A program made the translations under genes and the position numbers. Under the pieces are notes generated by a model. It ran no database searches and was not told where the DNA came from. It worked only from the letters and a program-made list of their open reading frames with translations. A stretch of DNA of 14,809 bases. Source: CAZSNT01 sp964607765. Its GTDB lineage: Bacteria; Verrucomicrobiota; Lentisphaeria; Oligosphaerales; JABHEG01. Positions 14,636 through 14,809 of this stretch are shown piece after piece (position 1 is the stretch's first letter; each line of letters opens with the position of its first letter). Where the stretch lies: NCBI GenBank assembly GCA_964607765.1, contig CAZSNT010000218.1:1-14809 (forward strand). The letters are read 5' to 3'.

Positions 14636-14755
14636 CCTCCTTCTCCGTTTCACGAAGCCAGCCGTCAGCCGGATCAATCGTCGTCCCGGGCGCAGGGCCG
14701 TGGGGCTCGTTTTGCGGCTCAACTCAACGCCGTTCGGTGCAGCCCTTGCTCGCGG

Positions 14756-14809
14756 CGTAACGGGTCAGTCTCGCGCGGCGCCCCGTAGCCCGGCTCTCCT
14801 GAGCCGGGT
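14756..14809 (-). repeat. Palindromic dispersed repeat, right copy (inverted)
   Basis: This copy contains the hairpin CGGCTC-TCCT-GAGCCG with an adjoining CCCCGTAGCC. It aligns over its length with the reverse complement of 1-55, with six mismatches and a 2-base gap. Its own stem CCGGCTC/GAGCCGG is one pair longer than in the left copy. It runs to the last base of the window and may continue. A copy of one repeat at each end suggests the sequence was cut or assembled at repeats. Confidence 0.75.

Noticed and set aside
14606..14788. 60-codon frame at the window end
   Set aside because: It overlaps the stop of the NeuD-like gene and the terminator-like hairpin, and shows no recognisable features.
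1..14809. Composite transposon carrying the polysaccharide genes
   Set aside because: Inverted copies flank the region, but there is no transposase, integrase or target-site duplication visible, and the repeat family also occurs inside the window; assembly breakage at repeats explains the ends more simply.

Overview
This G+C-rich window (clearly above 60% G+C by eye) looks like part of a Gram-negative genome from the PVC group. Lentisphaerota is the best guess, with Kiritimatiellota, Verrucomicrobiota or Planctomycetota possible. The main clue is a pair of pseudopilin-like proteins carrying the [24 protein letters not shown] type of N-terminus, one joined to a LamG-like domain and one ending in an H-X-DG signature. 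Such proteins occur in large numbers in those phyla. This is inference from motifs; no marker gene is present.

Layout: (1) 1-186 holds a palindromic dispersed repeat and no gene. (2) 187-2067 holds two divergent pseudopilin genes with a shared promoter region. (3) 2068-2540 is gene-less. It contains a hairpin after the second pseudopilin, a 74-bp tandem repeat built on the same palindromic repeat family, and a candidate promoter. (4) 2541-14609 holds eleven same-strand genes with short gaps or overlaps, probably one long surface-polysaccharide (LPS core or O-antigen type) operon with at least one internal promoter candidate. (5) 14610-14809 ends in a second copy of the repeat, in inverted orientation to the one at position 1.

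The eleven genes fall into modules. The first four are a WaaG-like GT4 glycosyltransferase, a CatB-type hexapeptide O-acyltransferase, a protein with two tandem WaaP/Kdo-kinase-like domains, and a CgeB-like glycosyltransferase; they look like assembly and decoration of an LPS-core-like oligosaccharide. Next come an RmlD-like reductase and a CapE/WbjB-like UDP-GlcNAc 4,6-dehydratase, overlapping each other, which together could make a UDP-2-acetamido-2,6-dideoxy-L-hexose. Then a DPM1-like GT2 with C-terminal membrane segments sits next to a GT-C (ArnT/PMT-like) membrane protein; this pair could load a sugar on a polyprenyl phosphate and transfer it on the outer face of the inner membrane. The last three genes are a DegT-type PLP aminotransferase, an NAD-dependent sugar epimerase/dehydratase and a NeuD/PglD-type acyltransferase, which could make an N-acylated amino sugar. 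No flippase, polymerase, ABC exporter or 2-epimerase gene lies in this window, so the pathway is incomplete here.

The most unusual items are the doubled kinase, in which both halves keep their catalytic residues, and the family of palindromic intergenic repeats. That family includes near-identical inverted copies exactly at both window ends and a tandem array in which two of three units have lost one arm of the palindrome.
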